From positions 434,001-498,000 of the forward strand of contig NZ_BAXR01000002.1 in NCBI RefSeq assembly GCF_001310635.1: a stretch of DNA of 64,000 nt, in the 5' to 3' direction. The notes beneath the pieces are model-generated. The model worked only from the letters and a program-made list of their open reading frames with translations. It made no database searches and was not told where the DNA came from. The translations under genes and the position numbers were made by a program. Numbering within the stretch: position 1 is the stretch's first letter; the number at the start of each line of letters is the position of its first letter. This document shows, one piece after another, positions 20,388 to 30,708 of the stretch. This DNA is from Bacillus sp. JCM 19034. Its GTDB lineage: Bacteria > Bacillota > Bacilli > Bacillales > Bacillaceae_D.

Positions 20388-20900
20388 ATGATTCGGAAGA
20401 ATTATTGGGCTTTATTTATACTAATTGTTTTGATCATTAGTGGCTGTTCTAATGCTTCAGGGGAGCTACCAGATAGTGATTTAGTAGTTAAAGATGAACA
20501 AGGAAATGAAGTAACGCTAGTAAATAAAGAGCGTGCAACGATCTTATTTCATTTTACAGAGGTTGGTTGAGGCCTTTGCCAAATGCAACTAGTTCAGTTG
20601 CAAGAGAATTTAGGATTATTTTCAGATTTGGATGCTGATATTTATGCCATTAGTGTTGATACTCCGGAAAACTCCTTAATGTTAAAAGAAGCAGGCTCAT
20701 TTACATTTACGTTTTTATCTGATGAAACGTTTGAAACGCTAGAGCATGTTAACATGATGAATAGTGAGATGTCGTATCGAGGATTTAGTATTTTAGATAA
20801 AGATGGTGCGTATATTTACCATCAGCAAAATGATATGTGGGGCGAGCAAATAGAAGCAACTGCTAATTTAATTTATGAGCAATTTGAAAATATGCCATAA
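20388..20900 (+). CDS. Thioredoxin-like lipoprotein, candidate selenoprotein (UxxC)
   Basis: A 170-residue lipoprotein (lipobox LIISGC, Cys20) of the AhpC/TSA-redoxin fold: strand ATILFHFT, active-site helix, then DADIYAISVDTPE and FLSDETFETLEHV. An in-frame TGA (20568-20570, codon 61) lies in TEVG-TGA-GLCQMQL, exactly where the first Cys of a CxxC would be, so readthrough gives Sec61-Gly-Leu-Cys64. Frame, ribosome site (GAGGTG) and terminator (20906) are otherwise intact. A hairpin resembling a SECIS element follows the TGA. It follows ctaG and sco, so a thiol reductase for Cu(A)/Sco cysteines is likely (inference). The alternative is a base error or mutation of TGT/TGC; no sel genes are in this window. 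Confidence 0.72.
20568..20570 (+). other. In-frame UGA, candidate selenocysteine codon
   Basis: The codon replaces the N-terminal residue of a redox CxxC-type motif (UGA-Gly-Leu-Cys). Coding potential and family match continue in the same frame on both sides. TGT or TGC is one base away. Confidence 0.6.
20571..20606 (+). promoter_or_regulatory. SECIS-like hairpin downstream of the UGA
   Basis: A perfect 7-bp stem pairs 20584-20590 with 20596-20602 around the loop AGTTC (20591-20595), which starts 20 nt after the UGA. A possible 4-bp lower stem joins 20574-20577 to 20603-20606, leaving a 5'-side bulge. Known bacterial SECIS elements have the apical loop about 16-37 nt after UGA with a G in the first two loop positions, often followed by U, as here. 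SelB recognition is inferred, not shown. Confidence 0.55.
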
Positions 20901-20905
20901 GTAAA

Positions 20906-20949
20906 CAAGCACTGGTATGAGGTGAGACCTCTATTAGTGCTTGTTTTTT
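20906..20949 (+). terminator. Intrinsic terminator of the ctaG-sco-redoxin cluster
   Basis: An 8-bp outer stem (20906-20913 with 20936-20943) with an inner stem and small loop, followed by six T. It lies directly after the redoxin stop codon. Confidence 0.85.
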
Positions 20950-21032
20950 GTTTGAATTTTATAAAATAGGCACTTTTTTATTTTGAGAATCATACGTTAT
21001 TTCAGAAAAATAAAGAAGTTTTAAAAATACAG

Positions 21033-21061
21033 TTGAATTTATTTTTATACATATATATAAT
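21033..21061 (+). promoter_or_regulatory. Sigma-A promoter of the arginine operon
   Basis: TTGAAT (21033-21038) and TATAAT (21056-21061) are separated by exactly 17 bases, 50 bases before argC. The AT-rich spacer begins with a TGAAT half-site like those bound by the arginine repressor AhrC/ArgR, but the second half-site is poor, so repression here is inferred from the pathway rather than from a clear operator. Confidence 0.7.
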
Positions 21062-21110
21062 GAGTAGCAAGACAAAAGAAGAGAGAAAACGGAATTAGGG
21101 AGAGATTAGG

Positions 21111-22148
21111 ATGAGAGTTGGTATTGTTGGTGCAACTGGATATGGTGGAGCTGAATTGCTTCGATTACTTAACCATCATCCTCACATATCAGATATTGTA
21201 TTATACACTTCTTCAAAAGAAGGTATGAATATACATGAAACATATCCTCACCTTGCGAAGATTTATGAAAAGCCGCTAAAAGCATTAACGACGGATAGCT
21301 TAAATGAAGAAGTTGATACGGTCTTTTTAGCGACACCACCAGGCGTATCGTCTAAATGGTCAATAGCGATACTTGAGTCAAACTGTCAAGTGATTGATTT
21401 GTCAGGTGATCTTCGTTTAAACAGTCCAAAAACGTATACGAAATGGTATAAACGTGAGGCTGCATCCGAGGAATTGCTACAAGAAGCAGTGTACGGGTTA
21501 ACAGAATGGAATCGTGAGCAGATACAAAAAGCGAGACTCATTGCCAATCCTGGCTGCTATCCGACTGCAACGTTATTAGGATTAGCTCCAGTTGTGAAAG
21601 AAGGATTAATTGACGTTCGATCGATTATTATTGATGCGAAATCGGGAACTTCAGGTGCTGGCCGTTCAGCTAGTATGATGACACATTATAGTGAAATGAG
21701 CGAAAATTTCAAAATTTATCAAATCAATCAACATAAACATGTCCCAGAAATTGAACAACAGCTACGAATCTGGAATGAGGATGCAGCTGCGGTTACATTT
21801 CAACCTCATTTAGTTCCGATGGTAAGAGGAATTATGTCAACGATGTATATGAATGCAAAAAAGGAAATGTCTGAAAAAGAACTTCGAGAATTATACAAGG
21901 AAGTATATCGAGATGAACTTTTTGTTCGGATTCGACCAGAGGGGCAATTCCCAGCTACGAAAGAAGTTTATGGAAGCAATTATTGTGATATCGGATTAAC
22001 ATATGATGAACGAACAGGACGAATTACGATTGTTTCTGTCATTGATAATATTGTAAAGGGTGCCTCAGGGCAAGCAATTCAAAACTTTAATGTAATGAAT
22101 GGATTTGAGGAAGGAACGTCATTGAATAACGTTCCAATGTATCCGTAG
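21111..22148 (+). CDS. argC: N-acetyl-gamma-glutamyl-phosphate reductase
   Basis: The 345-residue cytoplasmic enzyme reduces N-acetylglutamyl phosphate to the semialdehyde with NADPH, the third step of arginine synthesis. The N-terminal Rossmann motif is GATGYGGAELLRLL, the catalytic cysteine is in NPGCYPTA, and KSGTSGAGR and HKHVPEI are family signatures. Length is normal and the frame is intact. It is the first gene of argCJBD-carAB-argF, arranged as in B. subtilis, behind the promoter at 21033. Confidence 0.96.
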   Translation: MRVGIVGATGYGGAELLRLLNHHPHISDIVLYTSSKEGMNIHETYPHLAKIYEKPLKALTTDSLNEEVDTVFLATPPGVSSKWSIAILESNCQVIDLSGDLRLNSPKTYTKWYKREAASEELLQEAVYGLTEWNREQIQKARLIANPGCYPTATLLGLAPVVKEGLIDVRSIIIDAKSGTSGAGRSASMMTHYSEMSENFKIYQINQHKHVPEIEQQLRIWNEDAAAVTFQPHLVPMVRGIMSTMYMNAKKEMSEKELRELYKEVYRDELFVRIRPEGQFPATKEVYGSNYCDIGLTYDERTGRITIVSVIDNIVKGASGQAIQNFNVMNGFEEGTSLNNVPMYP

Positions 22149-22163
22149 GAAAGGTGGAGCAGC

Positions 22164-23396
22164 ATGGAAGAAATAGCAACAAATTCAGTAGTCGAAGTAG
22201 AGCAGGGGAGCATCGTGTCTCCTAAGGGATTTGCTGCTACTGGAATTCATACCGGAATGAAAAGAAAGCGATTTGACCTTGGAGCGATTGTATGCTCTGT
22301 TCCAGCTTCAGCAGCTGCTGTTTATACGACAAACCGAATTCAAGCAGCTCCTCTGAAAGTAACGAAGGAGAGTTTAGCAAAAGAAGGTAAACTACAAGCT
22401 CTTGTTGTAAATAGTGGTAATGCAAATGCCTGTACAGGGGCAAGAGGCCTTGCTGATGCTTATGCGATGAGAAAGCAAGGAGCTAATCATTTTAACTTAG
22501 CAGAGCATTATGTAGCGGTAACTTCAACAGGTGTGATTGGTGAATATTTGGATATGGATAAGCTACTTTCAGGAATTGAACAATTGCAGCCATCAGCGAC
22601 CTATGATGGAGCCGAGGCATTTAATCAGGCGATTTTAACAACCGATACTGTCAACAAAAAAGCCTGCTTTCAAACCGTTATTAATGGCGAAGTGGTAACC
22701 GTTGGTGGAGTAGCAAAAGGTTCGGGAATGATTAATCCGCAAATGGCGACAATGCTATCATTTGTGACAACTGACGCTGTTATTGATTCAAGCGTCTTGC
22801 AGCAAGCATTAACTGATATTACGAATAACACCTTTAATCAAATTACAGTAGATGGAGATACATCAACGAATGATATGGTCGTTGTTATGGCTTCAGGTTT
22901 AGCTGACCACGAGAAACTAACTCCACACCATCCAGATTGGGTAGGCTTTTATCAAGCATTAACATTAACATGCCAATCATTAGCACAGCAAATTGCTCGT
23001 GATGGAGAAGGGGCAACTAAACTCATTGAAGTTTGTGTAAAAGGGGCATTAACAAACGAAGATGCTGGAAAAATTGCCAAAAAGGTTGTCGGCTCAGATC
23101 TTGTAAAATCAGCTGTTTACGGGACAGATGCGAATTGGGGACGGATCATTTGTGCAATTGGCTATAGTGGTTGTGAAATTAATCCAGAAACGATTGACAT
23201 TGCGATAGGACCTATTCAAACCCTTGAAAATAGCCAGCCTATTCGCTTTTCAGAGGAAAAGGCTAAGGCATATTTAGAAGAAAATGATACGATTACGATT
23301 GATGTTGACCTACATTTAGGTGAAGGCAACGGTAAGGCATGGGGTTGTGACCTTTCATATGATTATGTGCGAATTAATGCTGGCTATCGGACTTAA
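22164..23396 (+). CDS. argJ: Bifunctional ornithine acetyltransferase / N-acetylglutamate synthase
   Basis: ArgJ moves the acetyl group from N-acetylornithine to glutamate, making the arginine pathway cyclic; the bifunctional form can also use acetyl-CoA. The 410-residue precursor cleaves itself before the Thr of the conserved KGSGMINPQMATMLSF segment (about residue 190-206), giving alpha and beta chains. VVNSGNANACTG and GTDANWGRI are also typical. The ribosome site is AGGTGGAG, 15 bases after argC. The frame is intact. Confidence 0.96.
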   Translation: MEEIATNSVVEVEQGSIVSPKGFAATGIHTGMKRKRFDLGAIVCSVPASAAAVYTTNRIQAAPLKVTKESLAKEGKLQALVVNSGNANACTGARGLADAYAMRKQGANHFNLAEHYVAVTSTGVIGEYLDMDKLLSGIEQLQPSATYDGAEAFNQAILTTDTVNKKACFQTVINGEVVTVGGVAKGSGMINPQMATMLSFVTTDAVIDSSVLQQALTDITNNTFNQITVDGDTSTNDMVVVMASGLADHEKLTPHHPDWVGFYQALTLTCQSLAQQIARDGEGATKLIEVCVKGALTNEDAGKIAKKVVGSDLVKSAVYGTDANWGRIICAIGYSGCEINPETIDIAIGPIQTLENSQPIRFSEEKAKAYLEENDTITIDVDLHLGEGNGKAWGCDLSYDYVRINAGYRT

Positions 23397-23423
23397 GTGA
23401 ATGAACTGAGGAGTTGACTAGTC

Positions 23424-24202
23424 TTGAAAGAAATTGTAGTCATAAAATGTGGTGGTAGTACAATTGCTGAGCTGTCTAACGATTTTTTTAAAAGTGTGAT
23501 TCAATTGAAACAGGACGGAAAGTTTCCGATTATCGTACATGGTGGCGGTCCGATGATTAATCAGCTATTACAAAAGCTTGAAATCAAGTCTGAATTTGTT
23601 GACGGCTTACGTAAAACGACAGAAGATGTATTAGAGACTGCGAGATGGTGCTTTGTGGAAAAGTAAATAAGCAACTTGTAACGAATATTCAATTAGCAGG
23701 TGGGCTTGCTGTTGGATTATCTGGCTGTGATGGCAAACTTATTGAAGTTGAGCCAATTAATGAAGATATGTTCGGATATGTAGGAGAACCGACTTCGATT
23801 AATAGCAGTCTATTAAACTCGATATTAGATCAGGAGATGATTCCTGTAATTGCTCCTATCGGTATTAATCGATTGGGCTTACATTACAATGTAAATGCTG
23901 ATAGTGCTGCTGGGGCAATTGCAAAAGCTATGCAAGCTGACCAGCTTGTGTTTGTAACAGATGTTGATGGAATTTTAAAAGATGGGGAATGCTTACAAGC
24001 TATTACAGCAGAAGAAATTGAAACGTTAATAATGGATGGAGTCATTTATGGTGGGATGATCCCGAAAGTAAAAGCAGCATTAGCTTCTTTATCAGATGTT
24101 GATTCAGTGATGATTATGAACGGCAAAAATACGACTGTAAAAGAAGATGGATCAATTAAAGGAACCGTTATAACAAAATCGCCTGTACAATTTCACGTAT
24201 AA
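23424..24202 (+). CDS. argB: Acetylglutamate kinase, one frameshift
   Basis: An amino-acid kinase family enzyme that phosphorylates N-acetylglutamate with ATP. VIKCGGSTI at the N-terminus binds phosphate, IIVHGGGPMINQLLQKL binds substrate, and NADSAAGAIA and VTDVDGIL bind nucleotide. The frame breaks near 23641: one missing base restores TTEDVLETAEMVLCGKVNKQLV. Corrected length is 259 residues, normal. The start is TTG at 23424 with GAGGAG upstream. Probably a working gene with a sequence error. Confidence 0.93.
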
Positions 24203-24218
24203 AAAGGAGGAGCAACGA

Positions 24219-25383
24219 ATGAGTGCACTATTTCCGACCTATGCAAAATGGGAAGTTCAAGCCGTCTCAGGCAATGGAGCCATTTTAATAGATCAAAACC
24301 GTACTGAATATTTAGATTTTATGGCAGGAATCGCTGTATGTAATTTAGGACATTGTCATCCACGTGTCAATGAGGCTGTCAAAATGCAAGTAGATAAGTT
24401 GTGGCATGCTTCTAATTTATTTCATCACGAGGGTCAAGAAAAAGTAGCAAAAATGCTCACTCTTCATAGTGTCGGAGATTATGTGTTCTTTACAAATAGT
24501 GGTGCTGAAGCTAATGAAGCTGCGATTAAATTGGCACGTAAAGCAACAAGCAAGCATCATATTGTAACGCTGAAACAGTCTTTTCATGGTCGCACGTTAG
24601 GAACGTTAGCAGCCACTGGTCAAGAAAAAGTACACGAAGGTTTCGGGCCATTGCTTCCTTCCTTTTCATATGTTGAGTTAAACGATTGTGATTCCCTGCA
24701 AAATGCTGTAACCGATGCGACAGCAGCGATCATGGTTGAGGTTATACAAGGTGAAGGCGGTGTTCATTTAATGGATGAAGCTTCAGTGAGCTAATTAAAA
24801 CAATTTGTAAAGAAAAAGGCTGTCTATTAATTGTTGATGAAGTTCAGACGGGAATAGGACGCACAGGGACAGCTTTTGGTTATGAACAATGGAACTTATC
24901 TCCTGATATTTTTACATTGGCGAAAGGATTAGGAAACGGATTCCCTGTTGGTGCAATGGTCGGTAAAGCATCATTGAAAGAGGCGTTCGGTCCTGGTAGT
25001 CATGGTTCGACTTTTGGAGGTAACCCATTAGCGATGGCTGCAGCAGCTGCTGTTTTAGAAGAAGCGTTATCTGATAGCGTATTGCAGTCAGTCAAGCAAA
25101 GGGCCAATTGTTAATGAAGAATTTGACTGAAGAGTTAAAAGCATTAAATATTGTAAAGGATATTCGCGGCAAAGGGCTCATGGTTGGCATAGAATGTAAA
25201 GTAGAGATTGCAGATCTGTTGTATGCTTGTCGAAAACAAGGGCTACTCGTTTTACCAGCTGGACCAAATGTGATTCGACTGTTACCACCATTTGTTGTGA
25301 CCGATGAACAGATTAGTCAAGCAGTTTCAGTATTGGCGTCGGTCTTAAAGTCAGCTGATGAAAAGCAGCATCTAAATGTATAG
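24219..25383 (+). CDS. argD: Acetylornithine aminotransferase, two frameshifts
   Basis: A class-III PLP aminotransferase that makes N-acetylornithine from the semialdehyde and glutamate. Visible signatures are FTNSGAEANEAAIKLARK, SFHGRTLG, VDEVQTGIGRTG and the PLP-lysine segment TLAKGLGNGFPVGA. Single bases are missing near 24783 (DEAFSELIK) and near 25100 (VKQKGQLLMKNL); both lie in short homopolymers. Corrected length is 388 residues, normal for ArgD. AAGGAGG precedes the ATG, 16 bases after argB. Confidence 0.93.
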
Positions 25384-25481
25384 TTTAAATAGATGGGGTG
25401 TCTAAGCGGCACCCTGCTCTAAGTATATTAGTGCATAAAAATCAACATTTAAGTATAAGTATTCGTTTGTGGGGTGGAGAA

Positions 25482-26558
25482 ATGAGAGGGTATATTGTAC
25501 TAGAAAACGGTGCAACATTTGCAGGCACCTTCAAGGGCAGCAAGAAGACGTGCATGCAGAAATTGTTTTTTTACAGGGATGACAGGTTATCAAGAAGTAA
25601 TGACAGATCCATCATTTAAAGGGCAGATGGTTGTTTTCACATATCCATTAATCGGAAATTATGGGATAAATGTAAATGATTTTGAAAGCAAACAACCACA
25701 AGTAGAGGCAGTCATTGTTAGTACGTTATCAAATACAGGTTATCACTATGAATCTACACAATCGTTAGCTGAATATTGTCAAGCATATTCTATTCCACTT
25801 ATATCGGATGTTGATACGAGAGCGATTGTGAAGCAGATTCGCCAGCATGGTGATATGCGAGCGATTGTAACGACGACACCAGAAGAAGTTTCTTTTGACG
25901 AATACGAACCATTAGACCAAAAGGACGTGATTCCTGATGTCGCCATTGGTGAGCAGCAAACGTTTGGAAGTGGTGAGCAGCACATTGTTGTCGTCGATTT
26001 CGGATATAAGAAATCAATCGTCGATTCATTAGTCGATCTTGGCTTGCGCGTTACAATTACTCCGTTTCATACAACGGCAAAAGAAATCGAACAGTTAAAT
26101 CCAGACGGAGTCTTTACTCTAATGGACCTGGTAATCCAAAACGCGTCAAAGATCTGTTGCAAAATATTAAGCAAGTAGCACAAACGTATCCGACGATGGG
26201 GATTTGCTTAGGGCATCAGCTATTAGCTCTGGCCTTTGGGGCAGATACAAAGAAGTTAACGTTTGGTCATAGAGGAGCAAATCAGCCTGTTATTGATTTA
26301 GAGACAAATCAGGTCTATATGACCTCACAAAATCATAGCTATGTCGTTCAGGAAGAATCATTAGCTAATACAGGTTTTAAAGCACGTTATTTGAATATTA
26401 ATGACCGTTCAATCGAAGGGTTAAGCCATACGAAATATCCAATTTTCACAGTACAGTTTCATCCAGAAGCACATCCTGGTCCTTCTGATAGTGGCCAGCT
26501 CTTTCAAGAATTTATTGAAATGCTTCAGCGTAAAGGGAGAGAAAAAGTTTATGCCTAA
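25482..26558 (+). CDS. carA: Carbamoyl-phosphate synthase small subunit, three frameshifts
   Basis: The glutaminase subunit supplies ammonia to CarB. The N-terminal domain ([17 protein letters not shown]..., [18 protein letters not shown]) is followed by a class-I amidotransferase domain with the catalytic Cys in GICLGHQL and His/Glu in [11 protein letters not shown]. Three missing bases break it: near 25551 (after GSK), in the T run at 25565-25571, and near 26120 (before SNGPGNP). Corrected length is 359 residues, normal. This is the arginine-pathway copy judging by the operon. ATG 25482 has GGGGTGGAG upstream; the end overlaps carB. Confidence 0.92.
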
Positions 26559-29500
26559 ATATACACATATTAAAAAAGTACTTGTCATTGGATCTGGCCC
26601 CATTGTGATTGGGCAGGCGGCGGAATTTGATTATGCCGGTACACAAGCTTGTCTAGCTTTGAAGGAAGAGGGAGTAGAAGTTGTCCTAATCAATAATAAT
26701 CCCGCAACAGTTATGACGGATGAAGCATGTGCTGACCGTGTTTACTTTGAACCGTTAACGATCGAAAGTGTAGAGGCTATTTTACAAAAAGAAAAGCCTG
26801 ATGGTATTTTAGCAACATTAGGTGGGCAAACAGGGTTAAATTTGGCAATGGATCTATATGATCATGGTCTGTTAGAAAAATATAATGTTGAATTGTTAGG
26901 AACACCAATTGATTCGATTCGAAAGGGAGAGGACCGTGAAGCATTTCGGGCGTTAATGCAAGAGTTAAATGAGCCCGTTCCAGAAAGTAATATTGTGACA
27001 ACTGAAGAGCTGCACTGGCCTTTGCCAAGGAAGTTGACTATCCAATTATCGTTCGCCCAGCGTATACGTTAGGAGGAGCAGGTGGAGGTATTGCACATTC
27101 GGAAGCTGAATTAAAGCAAATTATTAAAGCTGGTCTTTCACTTAGTCCGATTAGCCAATGTTTAGTTGAAAAGAGCATTGCCGGCTTTAAAGAAATTGAA
27201 TACGAAGTAATGCGTGATAGTAATGATACGTGCATAACCGTTTGTAACATGGAAAATATTGATCCAGTCGGCGTTCATACAGGAGATTCCATCGTTGTCG
27301 CTCCATCACAAACGTTAACAGACGTTGAGTATCAAATGCTGCGAACGGTATCAGTGAAAATTATTCGTGCCCTTGGCATTGTTGGCGGCTGTAACATTCA
27401 ATTTGCATTGGATCCATATAGCAAGCAATATTATTTAATTGAAGTGAACCCGCGAGTAAGTCGGTCATCGGCACTTGCCTCTAAAGCAACAGGCTATCCA
27501 ATTGCTCGGATGGCAGCGAAAGTGAGTCTGGGATATCAACTACATGAACTTATTAATCCAGTTACGGGTCATACTTTTGCGAGCTTCGAGCCAGCACTTG
27601 ATTATGTCGTTGTTAAGTTCCCACGTTGGCCATTTGACAAATTTGTTCATGCTCAACGACAACTCGGTACACAAATGAAAGCTACCGGAGAAGTGATGGC
27701 AATTGAACGAAATTTAGAGGCGGCAATTCAAAAAGCGGTCCGTTCATTAGAATTAAAAATACATGGGCTGCAAATGCCGGTGCTTACTGCAAAAACGACA
27801 GAGCAGTTATGGCAGCTTGCTAAACAGCCTGATGACCGGAGATTTTTTGTCTTATTAGAATTACTAAGACGAGGTATTAGCAGTGAAGAATTGCATCTGG
27901 AGACGAAAATAAATCTTTTCTTCCTACATGCCTTCGAACGACTGATAACGCTAGAAAATGAGATTCGTGCTAAATCTTTTCCAAACGTTGATGCTAGTTT
28001 CTTAAAGAAAGTGAAAGAAGCTGGTTTTGCAGACGAATGGTTAGCAAAAACGTGGGGAGTTACGGAAATAGCCGTCCGTCAAAAGCGGAAAGAGCTATCA
28101 TTGTATCCATCTTATAAAATGGTTGATACGTGTGCGGGTGAATTTCTAGCTTCAACTGCTTACTATTATTCAAGCTGGCATGGAGATTCTGATGTTCAAC
28201 CTTCATCTAATAAGAAAAAGATTCTTTTGATCGGTTCTGGACCTATCCGAATTGGTCAGGGGATCGAATTTGATTATTGTTCAGTTCAAGGTATAAAAAG
28301 CTTACACAAGCTAGGTTATGAAGCGATCATGATGAATAATAACCCTGAAACAGTAAGTACCGATTATGCTACGGCAGATCGTTTATATTTCGAACCATTA
28401 ACAGTTGAAGATGTCCTTCATGTCATTGAGCTAGAAAAAGTAGAAGGTGTGATCATCCAGCTTGGTGGTCAAACAGCAATTTCTCTTGTCGAAGGGTTGG
28501 AGGAAGCTGGTGTGAAGCTTTATGGAACAAACCAAGATACGATTGACCAATTAGAGGATCGCGGTCGCTTTTATTCCTTTATGAAATCTGTCAGTGTTCC
28601 GCATATTCCTGGTGTGACAGCGAATGACATAGAGGACGGCTTAACAAAGGCGAAAGAGATTGGCTATCCAGTTTTAATTCGTCCATCTTATGTTATTGGC
28701 GGGCAAGGAATGATGTTATTTCAGTCAGAATCTGAGTTTGTTGAATATTTAGAAGACGCTGAACAAACAATTGCTTTCCCATTATTAATTGATGCTTATT
28801 ACCCAGGGACAGAACTAGAAATAGATGCACTAACGGATGGTCAACATATCGCCATTGCTGGGATGTTTGAACATGTTGAAAGAGCGGGTGTACACTCAGG
28901 TGATAGTATGGCTGTCGTTCCTCCTTTTAGCATTTCAAAAAATGTGAAGGAGCTTGTTCACAATTATACGAAAAAAATTGCCCAAGGAATGGACTTTAAA
29001 GGCATATTTAATATCCAATTTGTTTTGTATGAAGGAAACCTATATGTGATTGAAATTAATCCTCGTGCTTCCAGAACCGTTCCAATTTTAAGTAAGATTT
29101 CAAATGAGCCATTTATAGAGCATACGATTAAATTATTGCTAGGGGAAAGTTTACCGGCACTGAACATAGAAGATGGCACAATTTTTGAACCGAATTTTTA
29201 TACTGTAAAGGCTCCGGTGTTTTCTTATCAAAAATTAGCTGGTCTTGATCCGTTATTAGAAGCTGAAATGAAGTCAACAGGTGAATTAATGAGTATGAGT
29301 GATCAGTTAGATGAAGCATTCTTAAAAGCATTTGTTTGGTCACAAGCAAAGCCGAAATTTTTTACACAAAAAGGAACGATCTATATTGATGTCGCAACTG
29401 AATATGAGGCCGCATTTGCTCCATATCAAACACAATTAGAAGAGTTAGGGTTTACGATCATATCTGAAGACTTTGAGAATTGGGTGCAACAGGATGACGC

Positions 29501-29696
29501 GATTGCACTTATCAGTTTACCGAAGCTTGGAACAAAAGAAGGTAAACTAAATCGTCAGGAAGCATTAAAGCAACGTTGTGCAGTCGTTTCCGAATTAACG
29601 ACATTATCATGGATGATTAAGGCAATAAAGGTTGAGAACCAGCAGTATGAAGCGATTCAAGAATGGTGGAAAAAAGGAAAAGAACTAACTATGTAA
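26551..29696 (+). CDS. carB: Carbamoyl-phosphate synthase large subunit, one frameshift
   Basis: The synthetase subunit makes carbamoyl phosphate from bicarbonate, ammonia and two ATP. It is a tandem duplication: both halves open with the same fold ([39 protein letters not shown]) and carry ATP-grasp domains ([31 protein letters not shown]). The C-terminal allosteric domain is short. One base is missing near 27010 ([21 protein letters not shown]). Corrected length is 1048 residues, close to the arginine-specific B. subtilis CarB. The start ATG at 26551 overlaps the carA stop. Confidence 0.95.
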
Positions 29697-29708
29697 GGAG
29701 TGATTTAA

Positions 29709-30662
29709 GTGGGAGTAGTCAATATTTCTTCACTAAGAGGTAAGAATTTTTTAACGTTACTTGATTTTGATCCAAAGGAAATTGATGTCTTGCTTCAGCA
29801 TGCCCGTGTGCTGAAGCAAGAGACGAAGAACGGAAAGCAGTCCGATTTACTGAAAGGAAAATCACTTGGAATGATTTTTGAAAATGCGTCCACACGTACA
29901 CGCGTTTCATTCGAAGTTGGTATGACACAATTAGGTGGACATGCATTGTTTTTAAGTCCACGTGACATGCAAATCGGTAGAGGGGAGCCAGTGAAAGATA
30001 CAGCCAATGTACTATCGCGCTATGTTGATGCGATTATGATCCGTACGAATTCACACGAGCTTGTGGAAGAATTAGCCCAACATGCCTCTGTTCCTGTTAT
30101 TAACGCTCTGACGGATGGATATCATCCATGTCAAGCAATGGCAGATGCTTTAACAATTTTAGAGCATAAAGGAAAGCTCAAAGGATTGAAGCTTGCTTAT
30201 GTTGGAGATGGCAATAATGTCGCTCATTCTTTATTAGCTGTAGGAGCAAAGGTTGGAATGGATATATCAATTGCAACGCCGGAAGGCTATGAGGTTGATC
30301 AAGATATCTTTAAAAAAGCAGAAAAAGCTGCAAAAGAAACGGGTGCAACACTTATCCAAACGAATGATCCAAAAGAAGCAGTTAAAGAGGCAGATGTGAT
30401 TTACACTGATGTTTGGGCAAGTATGGGTTACGAAGAAGAGCAGAATGAAAGAATCAGTAAATTCTCTGTCTACCAAGTTGACGAATCATTAGCCTCGTTA
30501 GCGAAAAATGACTATATTTTCCTTCATTGTTTGCCTGCACATCGAGGAGAAGAGGTTTCAGAACAAGTAATTGATGGTCCTCATTCTGTTATCTATGACC
30601 AAGCTGAAAATCGTCTTCATGCACAAAAGTCAATCCTTGTCGCTTTAATGTCTAATTCATGA
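29709..30662 (+). CDS. argF: Ornithine carbamoyltransferase
   Basis: The 317-residue cytoplasmic enzyme makes citrulline from ornithine and carbamoyl phosphate. The carbamoyl-phosphate loop is STRTR (residues 61-65), HPCQAMAD binds carbamoyl phosphate, the ornithine loop includes DVWASMG, and HCLPAHRGEEV is the second-domain signature. The start is GTG 29709 with AAGGAG eight bases upstream, 12 bases after carB. The frame is intact. Last gene of the arginine operon by position. Confidence 0.96.
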   Translation: MGVVNISSLRGKNFLTLLDFDPKEIDVLLQHARVLKQETKNGKQSDLLKGKSLGMIFENASTRTRVSFEVGMTQLGGHALFLSPRDMQIGRGEPVKDTANVLSRYVDAIMIRTNSHELVEELAQHASVPVINALTDGYHPCQAMADALTILEHKGKLKGLKLAYVGDGNNVAHSLLAVGAKVGMDISIATPEGYEVDQDIFKKAEKAAKETGATLIQTNDPKEAVKEADVIYTDVWASMGYEEEQNERISKFSVYQVDESLASLAKNDYIFLHCLPAHRGEEVSEQVIDGPHSVIYDQAENRLHAQKSILVALMSNS

Positions 30663-30708
30663 TTTGCTCGCTCCTTGGGTATTCTACCGAGTGAAGGAGG
30701 GAATGTGA

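Noticed and set aside
27210-29696. Separate gene starting inside carB
   Set aside because: The start lies inside the first ATP-grasp domain; one missing base near 27010 joins it to the upstream part.
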